From Ovis canadensis (lineage: Eukaryota > Chordata > Mammalia > Artiodactyla > Bovidae), in contig NC_091246.1 of the NCBI RefSeq assembly GCF_042477335.2, forward strand, positions 208,629,501 to 208,693,500: a DNA stretch of 64,000 bases, given 5' to 3'. The position numbers and the translations under genes were made by a program. The stretch's first letter is position 1. Each line of letters opens with the position of its first letter. Below the pieces are notes generated by a model. The model did no database searches, was not told where the DNA came from, and saw nothing but the letters and a program-made list of their open reading frames with translations. Of this stretch, positions 1 through 11,300 are shown one piece after another.

Positions 1-96
1 CAAAATATCTAGCTGAAAAACATTTCCTACCCTCTCGTAAGTAAGGTCTGAGTCTTTCAGGGAAGTTCTTTAAAAGGGGACTGATTCAGCTGGCCT

Positions 97-421
97 AAGA
101 CTCTTGAAAGTCCCTTGGACTGCAAAGAGATCCAACCAGTCCTGGGTGTTCCTTGGAAGGACTGATGCTAAAGCTGAAACACCAATACTTTGGCCACCTC
201 ATGTGAAGAGTTGACTCATTGGAAAAGACTCTGATGCTGGGAGGGATTGGGGGCGGGAGGACTGGGTGACAGATGATGAGATGGCTGGATGGCATCACCA
301 ACTCGATGGACATGAGTTTGGGTGAATTCCGGGAGTTGGTGATAGACAGGGAGGTCTGGCGTGCTGCAATTCATGATGTCACAGAGTTGGACATGACTGA
401 GCGACTGAACTGAACTGAACT
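97..421 (+). mobile_element. BovB LINE 3' end, 5'-truncated
   Basis: Matches the BovB (RTE clade) 3' end: CTTGGACTGCAAAGAGATCC, then TTTGGCCACCTCATG, ending in ACTGAACTGAACTGA. It has point changes, with a gap after the GATCCAACCAGTCC part. Confidence 0.9.
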
Positions 422-739
422 GATTCAGCTGGCAAGCACCTTTTGCCTTTCCTCCTCCTTTCTGCTTGGAACACAAAAGTTCTGACTGGCGCTTTGCTGC
501 CCAAATTATATCTATGAAGTGAATTTCAGAATGAAAGCTAATGACAGCTGAGAAAAAAGAAAGGCACCTGGGACATCAATGACATACTAGAACCACCATC
601 CCAGTTCATCTTGTTTAAGCAACTGTTTTTCAGATGTGTTGATACAAAATGCTATTCTGAATGAAAACAATACATACTGTTAACTTGCATAAGATCCTGA
701 AAAAAAAGTGCTGGTGCTTCTTTACAAAATAACTGAGGG

Positions 740-850
740 TGAGAGAGGCTGTAAATTACCCAAGGTCACATGGCTATTTAAGTGGTGGGTGTAAATTTCA
801 GGCACATTTAGCTCTCATACTGCTCTTTGAATACTAGTCACACCATAATC
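740..850 (+). repeat. MIR SINE fragment
   Basis: GTAAATTACCCAAGGTCACATGG resembles the conserved MIR core (TTGCCCAAGGTCACA). Confidence 0.5.
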
Positions 851-900
851 ACAGTCACTCATGCATCCTTTGCAGTGAAATTCCAAACCAGAATACTCAC

Positions 901-1019
901 TTGCCAAATACTGTATATTTCATGTCCAGATGTGGCTGCTTCCCATAGGTGATGAAAAACTGAGATCCATTAGTATTTGGGCCATTATTAGCCATAGATA
1001 CAACACCTCTAACACTGTG
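901..1019 (-). CDS. PPIL3: PPIL3 coding exon, [11 protein letters not shown] core
   Basis: 119-bp exon beginning [18 protein letters not shown] and ending YTVFGK with the Lys codon split AA|G. The acceptor is CTTTTCAG|CAC and the donor is CAA|GTGAGT. It is the last PPIL3 exon inside the window. Confidence 0.93.
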
Positions 1020-4000
1020 CTGAAAAGGACAGACCAAGTATTAATTGCTTTTACATAAGCATTCCAAATATAGAACTGAAATAAGACATGCATTCTTCAC
1101 CTTCCCAATATTTAAGAGATCAAGAAAACATGTAATCAGTTTCCATCAGGGCTAGTTCAAATGTTCAGTTTCTGTATTATCTGTATCTCTGGAAACTTGT
1201 ATGTAAACTGTTTATATACCAAATCATATTCCTCAATTTCATCTTTGGAGAAGTAGAGCCACAAACACTTTTGGCAACACCAATGTATAATAGAAATAAT
1301 CCTTACATTTACATTAAGGAACAGTGTGCTGGCATGAAACCATCAGGCAGACAACAAAATCAAAATCCCCATAATCTCTTCATATATACACTGGACTCTG
1401 GCTAGTTTCTTTATCTGTAAAACAAGGAAGGTTGGACTAGTTCAGGGGTTTTTTCATAATTCAAATTCTCACAAGGGTTGCTGCTGCTGCTGCTGCTGCT
1501 AAGTCGCTTCAGTCGTGTCTGACTCTGTGCGACCCCATAGACGGCAGCCCGCTAGGCTCCTCGGTCCCTGGGATACTCCAGGCAAGAATACTGGAGTGGG
1601 GTGCCACTGCAAGGGTTAGCAGATAATAAATTGATAATTGGGCAGAATGTAAACATTAGGGAATGGTGGAATCTGGCAAAAGGAATAGTGTATCTCTTGC
1701 CTCATGACATATACAACTTTTTTTAAACCAATGGCCATAAAGAATGAATCTGTGGGTCTTCCACCCATGGGCAGTCAGTTCATAAACCCAGGACTGGATG
1801 ATCTAAGGAAGGCCTTGTCTATGTTATACAACGGAATGTGTATAGGAGTTAAAAGGATTTTACCAATAAGACTGAAGACAGAACTGTCTTACAGGGAGAT
1901 GCCCAAATATCAAATACACTAAAAGTAACTCCAATGATTACTCTGTCCGATGCTATTCATAGCAGACACTAATGAGACAAACCACAAAAATGCAACTACA
2001 TAGATATTAATGCTTTACTGTCTCCCTAAAAGGTGACTACCAATCAAATGTATTTGATGCATCATAAGAATATATGTACCACTTACAGTATAATAAAATA
2101 AGCAACCATTAACCTGTTTCCAAGCTTTAAGAATTAAAATTTGCCAAACTGTTGCATATGCCTATATGCTCCTCTCAGCTATTACTTCAGCCTCTCAAAG
2201 TGGTAACTAGTATTCTACTATCTTTCTAAATGCCTGAACAATATATTGTTTCCTTTTACTGGTTTCTGAGTTCTATAAAATAGTTCATACTATTTTTTAG
2301 TCTTCTAGAAAATGATTTCTGCAGTTAACATAATGTTTCTAAGATTCATACATGTATTATACATATTTCTTTCACAGTATATTTTACTACTGAATATACT
2401 GCAATTTGTCCACTCAAAGATTGATGGACACTGCTTTTCAATTTTTGTTATTATAAGTAGTACTCTAGGAACACACTTGTACATGTTTCCTAGTGCACAT
2501 GTACATGAATTTCTCTAGGGTAAACGTGTGGGAATGGAATTTCTGGGTTAGAGTATGTGACTATTCACGCATCCTCAATTCTGGTATGTTAGAAAATAAT
2601 TCTTAACCTTGTTTGTGTAGGAAATACTAGGGAACCTTAAAATATAGTCACGGTCCTAATCAGTTCTACTGTTTTTCTCTAGATTTCGGGAGGTAAGGCC
2701 CTACTCTTTTTTTTTTAATTTAAAACTTCTACAGGTCAATCTGTCACCAGCAAAGTTTGAAAATCACTGGTATAGGATGACAGATCAGTACTATGCAAAC
2801 AGTTATTAATTAATGCCTAAAAAACCGTTTCATTTCCAATTCAGGAAAAGAGTGACTTTTAAAACAATTTATCACCTCCCAACCCCAACTTTGCCAACAA
2901 AGGTCTGCCTAGTCAAGGCTATGGTTTTTCCAGTGGTCATATATGGGTGTGAGAGTGGGACTGTGAAGAAAGCTGAGTGCCGAAGACTTGATGCTTTTGA
3001 ACTGTGCTGTTGCGGAAGACTCTTGAGAGTCCCTTGGACTGACTGCAAGGAGATCCAACCAGTCCATTCTAAAGGAGATCAGCTCTGGGTGTTCTTTGGA
3101 AGGAATGATGCTGAAGCTGAAACTCCAATACTTTGAGTCGGACACCATTGAGCGGCTGAACTGAACAGAACTCCAACTTTGTAACAATATTTATTTATGA
3201 CATAAAAGCAAAAAGATAAATTATTCCTAATGACCGTCCAGAGATAACACTGAAGTGAATATTTTTAGAAGTTTTGCTGAGTACATTTTACTGTAACTTC
3301 AAAACAATATACTAAATTACATATTCAGATTGAAAGACCACACAATAAATTGTTAACTGATGTCATCTCTGGGGAATGGAACTTTTTAAAAAATTAATAT
3401 GTACTAGTTTTTTAACTTTTAGAAAAAAGAAAATTCTTTAGAAAGTTTAAAAAAATACAAAGGAAATATAAGTATCTAATTTTTCTATGCTGAAGATTTA
3501 TTTATATGCACTTCTCTGAGACCTAGCTGAGAACTACCATACACATTAAGTGAAGTTAAAACAGAAATATTCAAATATCTAAGAGAAGATGATAAAAAGC
3601 TGGCGATTGATAATAGGCAATATTGCAACCAGAAGGTCTGACAGTCTCTACTCCCCACTCTCAGAAAAGACCAGTGATTCATATCATTCAACATGAATTC
3701 TGTAGTGACACATGAAGCCCCACAGGTATATTACTGATTAAACATTTCAGATTGGACCAAAAGGTGAGCTCACGTAATGTCAAGATTCATGTGATGGTTG
3801 AGATCCACTATAAGGCTAGAACTGACATTTATATTTCCTGTCTGACATCACTTATCAAGCGTGAAAAACTACAAAAAAAAAAGTATATTTACTAATTATT
3901 TTAACCTGTATTATTACAACATATGTATCGGTTTCCAAATGTAAACACAGCATGAAAAAATAGATTCTGAAGTATTTTGGATATACCTTAAGATATTCAC

Positions 4001-7000
4001 TATATTCATCTTCAAACTTCTTGCCCCAGATACTGTTACCTCCCCTTCCAGTACCTATATTACAAGACAAACAAATGAAGTATCTAATTAAAGGTGAAAG
4101 GGTTCATGTTCTCAATGTAAGGGCTAGTTTATATAGTGTAACCCTTTAAATACAAATAAAATCTGATATATCCTTTCTTTCTTCCCCAAAATGAACTTTA
4201 AAGAACATAAAAATAAAGTATCTCTACAAAACCCCCAAACCCTCCTTATAAATATTGTTGCTCATATTTTAGGGCTTGGTGCTAGTAGCTTCTGCTTAAA
4301 AATTTCTTGCTAAGGTAAGTTATAAAAACCCCACATGCTTTTATTTTTCTATTCTTTACTAAGTCTCTTCTTTACACAATATGTTCAATTCCCTACATAT
4401 TACTGGATTCACTTACCTGTCGGATCTCCCGTTTGAACCATGAAACCCTTGATATTTCTATGAAATATACAGCCATTGTAGTAATTACTGGCACAAAGAG
4501 CCAAGAAATTCTGGAGAGTAAAAATAGTGATTGAGAAATGTAGCAGAAACATATTTTAGATAACACATGAATTGTATTTACTGAAAATACTGCAACAACC
4601 TTTTAAACAATATCTTTCAAGCATTACTTTAGGTAAAGTCACTAACTAAAACTCTCCGATAGCTTCCTTCTATTCCTGAAAGAAAATGCAAAATCCTCAG
4701 CAAAGCCTAGCAAGCCCTGCCTGACCTAGCCTACTTCTGCATCTCATGATAATCACTCCTTCCCTGCTACTTACTGTGTTAACCCCATCAGCCTTCTGAA
4801 AGTTTATTCAAAAAACACAGGCTTTCACACCTTGAGGCCCTGTACCTATTTCTATACCTGGAACGTTCTTTTTTATAAGTCCTTCCATGGAGATGCCTTC
4901 ATTAGCTTTCACACTCTGTTCTTAAAGTGCAATACCACTTTCTTGGCTAGCCTTGCCCTCACCTTCTTTTAAATAAATCCTTTCACATTACTCTCCATCT
5001 CAACACTTCATTTCCTTCAAGGCATTATTTCCCTCTAGAATTACTGTTTTTTCTAACGAATTTTCCCCCTGCCTATCAGGTAACTGTTAGCTCCACATGA
5101 GCAAGGAATGTCTCTTCTTCATCACTAAAGTTCCAGATGCTGGCAAGATAGCTTCTCATAAGCAAAATTGCTGAATGAATGAATATATATAGCTGACTCC
5201 TTTTTTATCCCTTCTTGTATTTTTTTGGCCATGCCACGCTGCTTATGGGATATTAGTTCCCCAACCAGAGACTGAACCTACGCCACAGGAGTGAAAGCAC
5301 CAAGTGCTAACCACTGGACCGCCAAGGAACTCCCTTTTTCCTTCTATCCTTGTTATTTAAACAAGTGAAATAATATATGGAACAGTTCCCTTATATTTCT
5401 TGAGAAAAACGAGCCAAAAGAAAAAGATACCAGCCACACTATGGTAAGAGAAAAATCATCTACCCTTTCTTTAATTCACTTTAACATCAGAAAAAGAAGT
5501 GTAGGACTTCCCTGGTGGTCCAGTGGTTAAGAATCTGCCTGTCAATGTTGGGGACACAGGTTCAATCCTTGGTCTGGAAAGATTCTACATGCCAAGGGGC
5601 AACTAAGCCTGTGTGCCACAACTACTGAGCCTGTCTGCCAAGGGCCCATGCTCTACAACAAGAGAAACCACCACAAAGAGAAGCTGGTGGACTGCAAATA
5701 GAGAGTAGCCCCTGCTCCCTGCAACCAGAGCAGCCCTGCGTGCAGCATCGAAGACCCAGCACAGCTAAAAATTAAGTAATTTATTTAAAAGAAAACAAAG
5801 TATAAATTAGATCAGAAATTATGACTGATGGTTTAGAAAAGTTTTCTATTTTGGGGGGGGAAAGCCATTTAAGTTAGGTGACTCAATTTCAAAATAGTTA
5901 CCCTATTGAGTTAACTCATCTTTTATGCATACATTATGGTACTCACTTCACATGTTTTGGGTGTCCTTTCACAGAAGACTTCTATTTTAATATCACCTAC
6001 ATCTGTATGCAATGTCACCGACTAAAAAGGAGAGAGAATGTGAGAAAAATGAGATTTCTTCAGGTGATTTTGTGTACTGTATCATTTCCCTAACTAGATA
6101 TATTTGAATAAAAACAGAAAGAAATACCATTTCAGAGATGATCTATCCATACAGTAGCTCTTGAGAGATAAGTTGCATTTCTTCAACATTATTTCAGCAG
6201 TAGAAAAAGAAATTCCAGAGGAGAAAGGTAAATGTTTAGGTAAAATGGTATCTATGCTAAAAATTTGGGAGCAAATACTATGACGGAAATAATTATCTTA
6301 TTTGAATTTTTCATCAATGAAAACGATTTTTATGTTAGTATGACTGACTTGAATAAGCAATTCACTAAGTCATTAATATTTATTGAAAAATAGTAAGAAA
6401 AAGACTTTTACATAGTTTTTTTTAACCATTTCCCTTGTATAATTTAATTGTGAGAGTTGAAAAACAATTTCTTTCTCCACTAAAGACAACAGACATAAAA
6501 AGCATCTGTGTTTTCAGATCCTAAATGTGCAGAGGTAACCAGAGTACTCTTTCTTTCTTGCCTTTCTGCTTAATCTATTCAGTGGTAGTCAAAATACTCA
6601 TTTTGTTACTCCATTCCAGAGAGGCTAGAAAGCTTCTGAGACTTCTTTTTTAATTTCTCTCTTTTTTTTTTACAATAGTATCTAGCAGTCAGAGTATGAC
6701 TAAGTTGAAGAAAGAGCGCAGGAATGTGTGTGTGTGTGTGTTGGTGGGGCAGAAATGTGTGTGTTGGTGGGGGGTGTGTGTGTTGGTGGGGCACACTGCT
6801 TTCTTTCTATCTCCAACTCCAGTTGTCCACCTTAGATCAAGAGCAAAAGGATCCAATGAAAATGATCACACCTGACTATGCTCTTCTGCAACAACCCCTT
6901 TCCATCTCTCTCTCTCATCAGTCTTTTTCCATATAAAGGTAAATCCTGTGTTAAGTGAAAAGCATAATTTAATTTTGCCTTTGCTGGTTTTGTTTAGAAT

Positions 7001-8120
7001 CATTTTACACTGTATAGTTCTTCATCTTATTATTTCTGTTTTGTCATTGAAATTTCCATGCAGTTTTACTTCCCTTGATTTTCTAAAAAAAAAGTTACTT
7101 ATTATGAAAGACATTCATAAGAATTCCATAAAATTTACCATTTTCTTTCTTGATGGTTTCAGGAAGCACTGTTACTTTCTCAGGGTTTCTTGAGAGAAGT
7201 TCAAAAACAAGCCTCTATTTACAAAAGAAAAGACAATTAATTTCATTTCCCTCTCTTAACTCACACAAACTGTTTTATGATATATTTAAAAGAAAAAGTG
7301 TCAGCGAGTACCCATTCCACCCAAGTAATAAAAATTCGGTTATGGAAGCGATCAGGCGAAACTAATCGACTCCAGACCCTCAAACTCCTCTTTTCTTGCT
7401 CACTTCTCAAGGGCCGAGTACATTCCTGCCCTGGGGTCCAGGCACTGGGTGTTCCCCTCGAGTGGAACATGTACACTCAGACATCTGTACGGCTAGTTTC
7501 CTCACCTCCAAATCTCTGCTCAAAAGTCTGGTTAAACCTGCCTTAACGATTTCCTTTTCTCACAGCACTTATCAATAGTATACCTCATCCTTTACTCGTC
7601 ACCCTCCCCACACAGAATAAACTCACTTGTAAGCAGTCCAAGAACCAAAACACACAGCGCTCTGCAAGCACTTGAATTAAGCTAACGAAAGAATAAGTGA
7701 CGTTACCCCATACTTACTTAACCACTTCGATTAGCACAGTTGTTGTTAAAACAGCAAAGATGCAATCGTAGGTGCCCCCACGGGTCTGTAGATTCGAAAT
7801 GCCCCGCCGGAAGTCGAGCAAGAGACCCATTAGAGAGAACGCCCCTCCCCTGTTCGCGTCCTCCCTTCCCCCCTCCCTATCTGTAACCCAACAGAGAAGA
7901 ACTAGGGAGAGAATGTAGGATTTATTCCCCACCAGGAACACTTCTGACCTAGAGAGGGGGCTCTTTCAATAATTACACTAGGACAAAAAGCGTTAATTCT
8001 GGGCAACCTCTAGAACTTCCTTGGGCTCAGACGTAAAATGGAAATGACGTCTTCCGCCCGGCTCCTGCGTCCCGCCCACTTTCACAACACCAGGAAGTTC
8101 CGCGCAGGACCGGAAGTAGC
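901..8120 (-). CDS. PPIL3: PPIL3 gene, cyclophilin-like peptidyl-prolyl isomerase (3' end outside window)
   Basis: Minus-strand split gene. Joining 7139-7141 (ATG), 5947-6021, 4417-4510, 3987-4054 and 901-1019 gives 359 coding bases in one open frame, about 119 of the 161 residues usual for PPIL3; the last coding exon lies left of base 1. The protein is a single cyclophilin domain. Visible motifs are [14 protein letters not shown], which carries the catalytic Arg region, [11 protein letters not shown], and [11 protein letters not shown]. The residue aligned with the cyclosporin-contacting Trp of cyclophilin A is His ([13 protein letters not shown]), as expected for this family. PPIL3-type cyclophilins are nuclear and found in spliceosome complexes; that role is family knowledge. 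The gene runs head to head with NIF3L1 from a shared GC-rich promoter. Identification is by recognised family sequence; the exact transcription start is inferred. Confidence 0.93.
1479..1606 (-). mobile_element. Bov-A2-type SINE fragment with CTG/CAG tail
   Basis: A (GCT)n run is followed by AAGTCGCTTCAGTCGTGTC and CCAGGCAAGAATACTGGAGT, the reverse complement of Bov-A2. It lies in a PPIL3 intron. Confidence 0.88.
1607..2880. other. PPIL3 intron, no recognised feature
   Basis: AT-rich intronic sequence between two repeats; I see no exon, RNA gene or assignable repeat here. Confidence 0.5.
2885..3172 (+). mobile_element. BovB LINE fragment with internal deletion
   Basis: It runs from TTTGCCAACAAAGGTCTGCC through ACTGTGAAGAAAGCTGAGTG. 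From the TTTGGCCACC region it jumps directly to the GAGTCGGACACCATTGAGC tail, so about 200 bp of the consensus is missing. Confidence 0.85.
3987..4054 (-). CDS. PPIL3: PPIL3 coding exon, [11 protein letters not shown] segment
   Basis: 68-bp exon with acceptor ATATAG|GTAC and donor AAG|GTATAT. It encodes the end of a split Gly codon, then [20 protein letters not shown] and LK, as in PPIL3 orthologues. Confidence 0.93.
4417..4510 (-). CDS. PPIL3: PPIL3 coding exon, [14 protein letters not shown] active-site segment
   Basis: 94-bp exon with acceptor CTCTCCAG|AAT and donor ACAG|GTAAGT. It encodes [18 protein letters not shown], then [13 protein letters not shown] and a split Gly codon, and carries the cyclophilin catalytic Arg in FHR. 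Confidence 0.94.
4630..5150. repeat. L2-like ancient LINE fragment
   Basis: Degenerate match to the dispersed mammalian L2 text (AAGCCCTGCCTGACCTAGCC, then CACACCTTGAGGCCCTGTAC and CTGGAACGTTC). Family assignment is from memory. Confidence 0.5.
5219..5334 (-). mobile_element. tRNA-Glu-derived (CHR-type) SINE
   Basis: TTTTTGGCCATGCCACGC ... ACCACTGGACCGCCAAGGAA is the reverse complement of a CHR SINE with its A-tail on the left. Confidence 0.8.
5503..5792 (+). mobile_element. CHR-1-type SINE, near full length
   Basis: GGACTTCCCTGGTGGTCCAG head, GGTTCAATCC B-box-like part and the CAACTAAGCCTGTGTGCC body, ending in an AT-rich tail. It is 150 bp from PPIL3 exon 5947-6021. Confidence 0.82.
5947..6021 (-). 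CDS. PPIL3: PPIL3 second coding exon ([18 protein letters not shown])
   Basis: 75-bp exon, exactly 25 codons, from [15 protein letters not shown] to KTCE. The acceptor CCTTTTTAG abuts TCG (Ser2), so the exon has no initiator codon; Met1 must come from the exon upstream. The donor is GAA|GTGAGT. Confidence 0.92.
6725..6801 (+). repeat. TG-rich minisatellite (three TGTGTGTTGGTGGGG-like units)
   Basis: (TG)n is followed by GTTGGTGGGG three times with small spacers. It is a candidate length polymorphism. Confidence 0.85.
7139..7214 (-). CDS. PPIL3: PPIL3 exon carrying the initiator ATG at its last three bases
   Basis: Predicted 76-bp exon. A pyrimidine-rich acceptor (CTTTTCTTTTGTAAATAG|AGG) sits upstream and the exon ends AAAATG|GTAAAT. 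The terminal ATG is the only ATG in the exon and joins in phase 0 to TCG of the next exon, giving Met-Ser-Val-Thr. A at -3 gives a fair Kozak context. Everything before the ATG is 5' UTR. It is inferred from splice signals plus the frame requirement of the next exon. Confidence 0.72.
7718..8120 (-). other. PPIL3: Probable PPIL3 5' non-coding first exon region
   Basis: A near-consensus donor, TTAA|GTAAGT, on the minus strand at 7717/7718 follows the GC-rich promoter. The frame before it contains a stop, so it can only be a non-coding leader exon. The 5' end is not determined; the right boundary given is the ETS-rich core near the NIF3L1 start. Confidence 0.45.
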
Positions 8121-8340
8121 ACTCGCGGAGTCCCGGGACTGGTGAGTCTTGGGAGAATCAGATTCCGGCCTGGGTAGCTGAGCCTTCGGTGGCGGGCTGT
8201 GGCAGCAAGCACCCTGATAGCCACAGGGCAGAGATAGGCGCAGAAAACCGGGTTGCCTCGAGATAGGATAGGGCTCTAGAGGGGCCGGGGCCCTGACTCT
8301 CAGGTTAACGACCTTGCCACCTGCTCTCTTCATTGTCCTG
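7790..8340. promoter_or_regulatory. Bidirectional CpG-rich promoter between PPIL3 and NIF3L1
   Basis: This is the only clearly GC/CpG-rich stretch in the left 30 kb. It has no TATA box. It contains a TGACGTC CRE/ATF-like site near 8044-8051 and three ETS-type GGAAGT cores (near 7809, 8092 and 8111). It lies exactly between the divergent PPIL3 and NIF3L1 first exons. Housekeeping bidirectional promoters of this kind typically use ETS and CRE sites; their function here is inferred. Confidence 0.8.
8110..8141 (+). other. NIF3L1: NIF3L1 non-coding exon 1 (5' end approximate)
   Basis: The consensus donor GGGACTG|GTGAGTC lies at 8141/8142, just downstream of tandem ETS motifs in the bidirectional promoter. 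The transcription start is not visible precisely. Confidence 0.65.
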
Positions 8341-11300
8341 GAAAACGTCTGAAGTGGGACTGAAAAAAGGGGGGCGCAGTTTGCAGGCTGTGAAGTGGCC
8401 CTGCTAATGATACTTAAACAGCGCTGACTCTAGGCCAGGCACTTTTCCCCAGCGTTACGGTTAAATCTTGCAAGAACACTGTGAGCTGGAAACTGTTATT
8501 TCTATCCTTCAGAGGTGGAAACCGCAAACACCTTTGGCTCTGGGAGTCAGGCTGGTTTTAGAGTCTGTAAAAAGACATGGTGAAGTCATGTCTTCACCAT
8601 GCTGGGCCGGCTTCCATTCTTGTTAATTGTGGCTTCAAGCTACGCAGCTTCGTTGTGAATGGGGAGTGTTTTGTTACCTTTAAGTCCTATAAATTTAACA
8701 GTAAATAAATCAACACCGCCGTGGTAGACCACTAGAGCTTCACTTTAGCCCTTGCTACATTTTAGAAGCGTCTGTAGAGCGGAGTAATTAGTATCAGGAC
8801 CTGGAATCTGGAAATTGGAAGTAGTATGTGCTGTGGTGCTTAGTGCCTAAGTCGTGTCCGACTCTTTGTGGCCCCATGGCCTGTAGCCCACCAGTCTCCT
8901 CTATCCATGGGGATTCTCCAGGCGCAAATACTGAAGTGGGCTGCCATGCCCTCCTCCAGGGGATGTACCCAACCAGGGGTCGAACCCAGCTCTCCTGCAT
9001 TCTCTGGCATTGCAGGCGGATTCTTTACCAGCTGAGCTACCAGGGAAGCCGGCAAGTGGTATAAGGACTCTTAGAAGATCTTCCAAGACCCCAGTTCAAG
9101 GGTTTGTGGAGGTTCTGCATCACTCCAAACCATATTTTGAATAAGTGCATTAAATATTAAATATTTTTTGTGTATTTGTTTGGAAGGAATGATGCCAAAG
9201 CTGAAACTCCAGTACTTTGGCCACCTCATGCGAAGAGTTGACTCATTGGAAAAGACTCTGATGCTGGGAGGGATTGGGGGCAGGAGGAGAAGGGGACGAC
9301 AGAGGATGAGATGGTTTGATGGCATCACTGACTTGATGGACGTGAGTCTGAGTGAACTCCGGGAGTTGGTGATGGACAGGGAGGCCTGGTGTGCTGCGAT
9401 TCATGGGGTCGCAAAGAGTTGGACAGGACTGAGCTACTGAACTGAACTGAAAAGTTTAAAAAATTGTTTCCGTGGTTAACGAGTTACAAGTATTCCAATT
9501 AAAATTTACAGTTGACTGCTTTCTTGCTAATTTGCATACCATGAAATGCTTTTCTTCAAAAAAATTTTCATAGATACTCAATTTAAGAATTGAGCTAACA
9601 GTGTTATCTTTATATTGGATACAGATGTATAGAAGGCTTTGACTCTGCTAACAGAGTACCCTACATCTTCACCTCACCCACCTCTTGATTCTGGCCTTTG
9701 TATGGCACCAAGGTGTTTGTTCAGGGGCAGCATCTCCTGCCCCTTTCCTGCCTTGACCTTGCCCATTCACAGTGACCCACTTCTGCATCTCATGGTTCTG
9801 GCTACTGATAAACCACTTAATTTTTTATGTATGGTATCATTACTTTTTCTTGATAAAGCACCTTTTTTTTTGGCCATGCCCCACAGCTTGAGAGATTTCA
9901 GTTCTCCAACCAGGGATCGAACCCGAGCCACAGCAGTGAAAGCTGGAATCCTAACAACCAGGCCACTAGGGAACTCTCTGATAAAGCACTTTTTAATGTT
10001 AGTATATACCACCCTAACTCCAAATTCTGCTATCATAGGGGAAGGGAAACTGTATAGTAAGCATTTAGTGCTGGCCCATATTGGAGATACTGAGATACAG
10101 AAAAGATAGTTCCTATTCTCTGGTAGCTTTAGGGGAGACAAACAGGAATATAACATTAATTAAGAGAATGTCTGGAGCAAAAGGGGAGACACTGAAAGAG
10201 AAAGTTTGTCAAGAAAAGCTTTATTTAGAAAGTCGAAGTGGTCTTGGAAGGAAGTGTAATATCTAGAGAAATGGAGAAGGATGGTTGAAGTAAGGGTGAG
10301 AAGACTAAGAACAAAGGGTGTGGGGGGGACAGGGAGGAGGGGATGAATGTAATTGTGTGTTATGTACCAGGCTTGTGCACTGGAGAAGGGAATGGCTACC
10401 CACTCCAGTATTCTTGCCTGGAGAATTCCATGGAAAGAAGAGTGTGGTGGGCTACAGCCCATAGGGTTGCAAAGGGTCAGACACAACTGACCAACACACA
10501 CACACACACACATACACACACTCCAGGCTTGTGCAAGGTGACTTAAACATATTAATCCATTTATTCCTCCAGATGACCTTGAAGTAAGTTATAGTATCTC
10601 TGTTTTGTAGATGAGAGAACAAGCTCAGAGCGCTTAAGTGACTTAACCTGTGATACCATGCCGGTAAATGATAGAGCCAATATTTGAACTTACGTATGGC
10701 TTCCCTGCTGGCTCAGCAGTAAAGAATTTGCCTGCATCGCAGGAGACGCAAGAGACGTGGGTTTGATCCCTGGGTCAGAAAGAAGCCCTGGAGGAGGGCA
10801 TGGCAACCCATTCCAATATTCTTGCCCAGAGAATCCCATGGACTGAGGAGCCTAGCCGGCTGTAGTCCAGTGGGTTTCAAAGAGTTGGACACTACTGAAG
10901 CAGCTGAGTGGGCTTCCCTGATAGCTCAGTTGGTAAAGAATCTGCCTGCAATGCAGGAGACCCTGGTTCGATTCCTAGGTCAGGAAGATCCGCTGGAGAA
11001 GGGATAGGCTACCCACTCCAGTATTCTTGGGCTTCCGCTGTGGCTCAGCTGGTAAAGAATCTGCCTGCAATGCGGGAGACCTAGGTTTGAAGCAACTGAG
11101 TATGCATGCCATCACGTTTGGGTCTTTTTTAGTGTAACACTACAGCTCTTTTGCTCATATACTTTGCTGTCTAAGAAGGTTTGAGTCTGTGAAGTGTACA
11201 CGTCCTCCATAGTCTGTGTTTGACTTCAGATACTCAGTTCTGCCTGACTTCTGCATGTTGTCATCTCGTGTACTCCTGATCGCCACGACAGCCCGCCTGG

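Noticed and set aside
6120..6131. Second minus-strand ATG followed by GT (ATG|GTATTT) as the PPIL3 start exon
   Set aside because: No convincing acceptor upstream and it is only about 100 bp from the next exon; 7139-7214 has both signals.
8027..8333. Minus-strand frames over the CpG promoter
   Set aside because: GC-rich sequence is poor in stops; no homology and the region is the bidirectional promoter and exon 1.
9639..10156. Overlapping 156-codon plus and 129-codon minus frames
   Set aside because: Both run through a CHR SINE, lack recognisable domains and sit in NIF3L1 intron 1; no splice or promoter support.
10911..11100. tRNA-like sequences with B-box-like GGTTCGATTCC
   Set aside because: They are the tRNA-Glu-derived heads of Bov-tA SINEs, continuous with SINE bodies; not functional tRNA genes.
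11216..11254. NIF3L1 start at 11216
   Set aside because: That codon is GTG and lies before the likely acceptor at 11229; ATG 11255 matches the length of the family.
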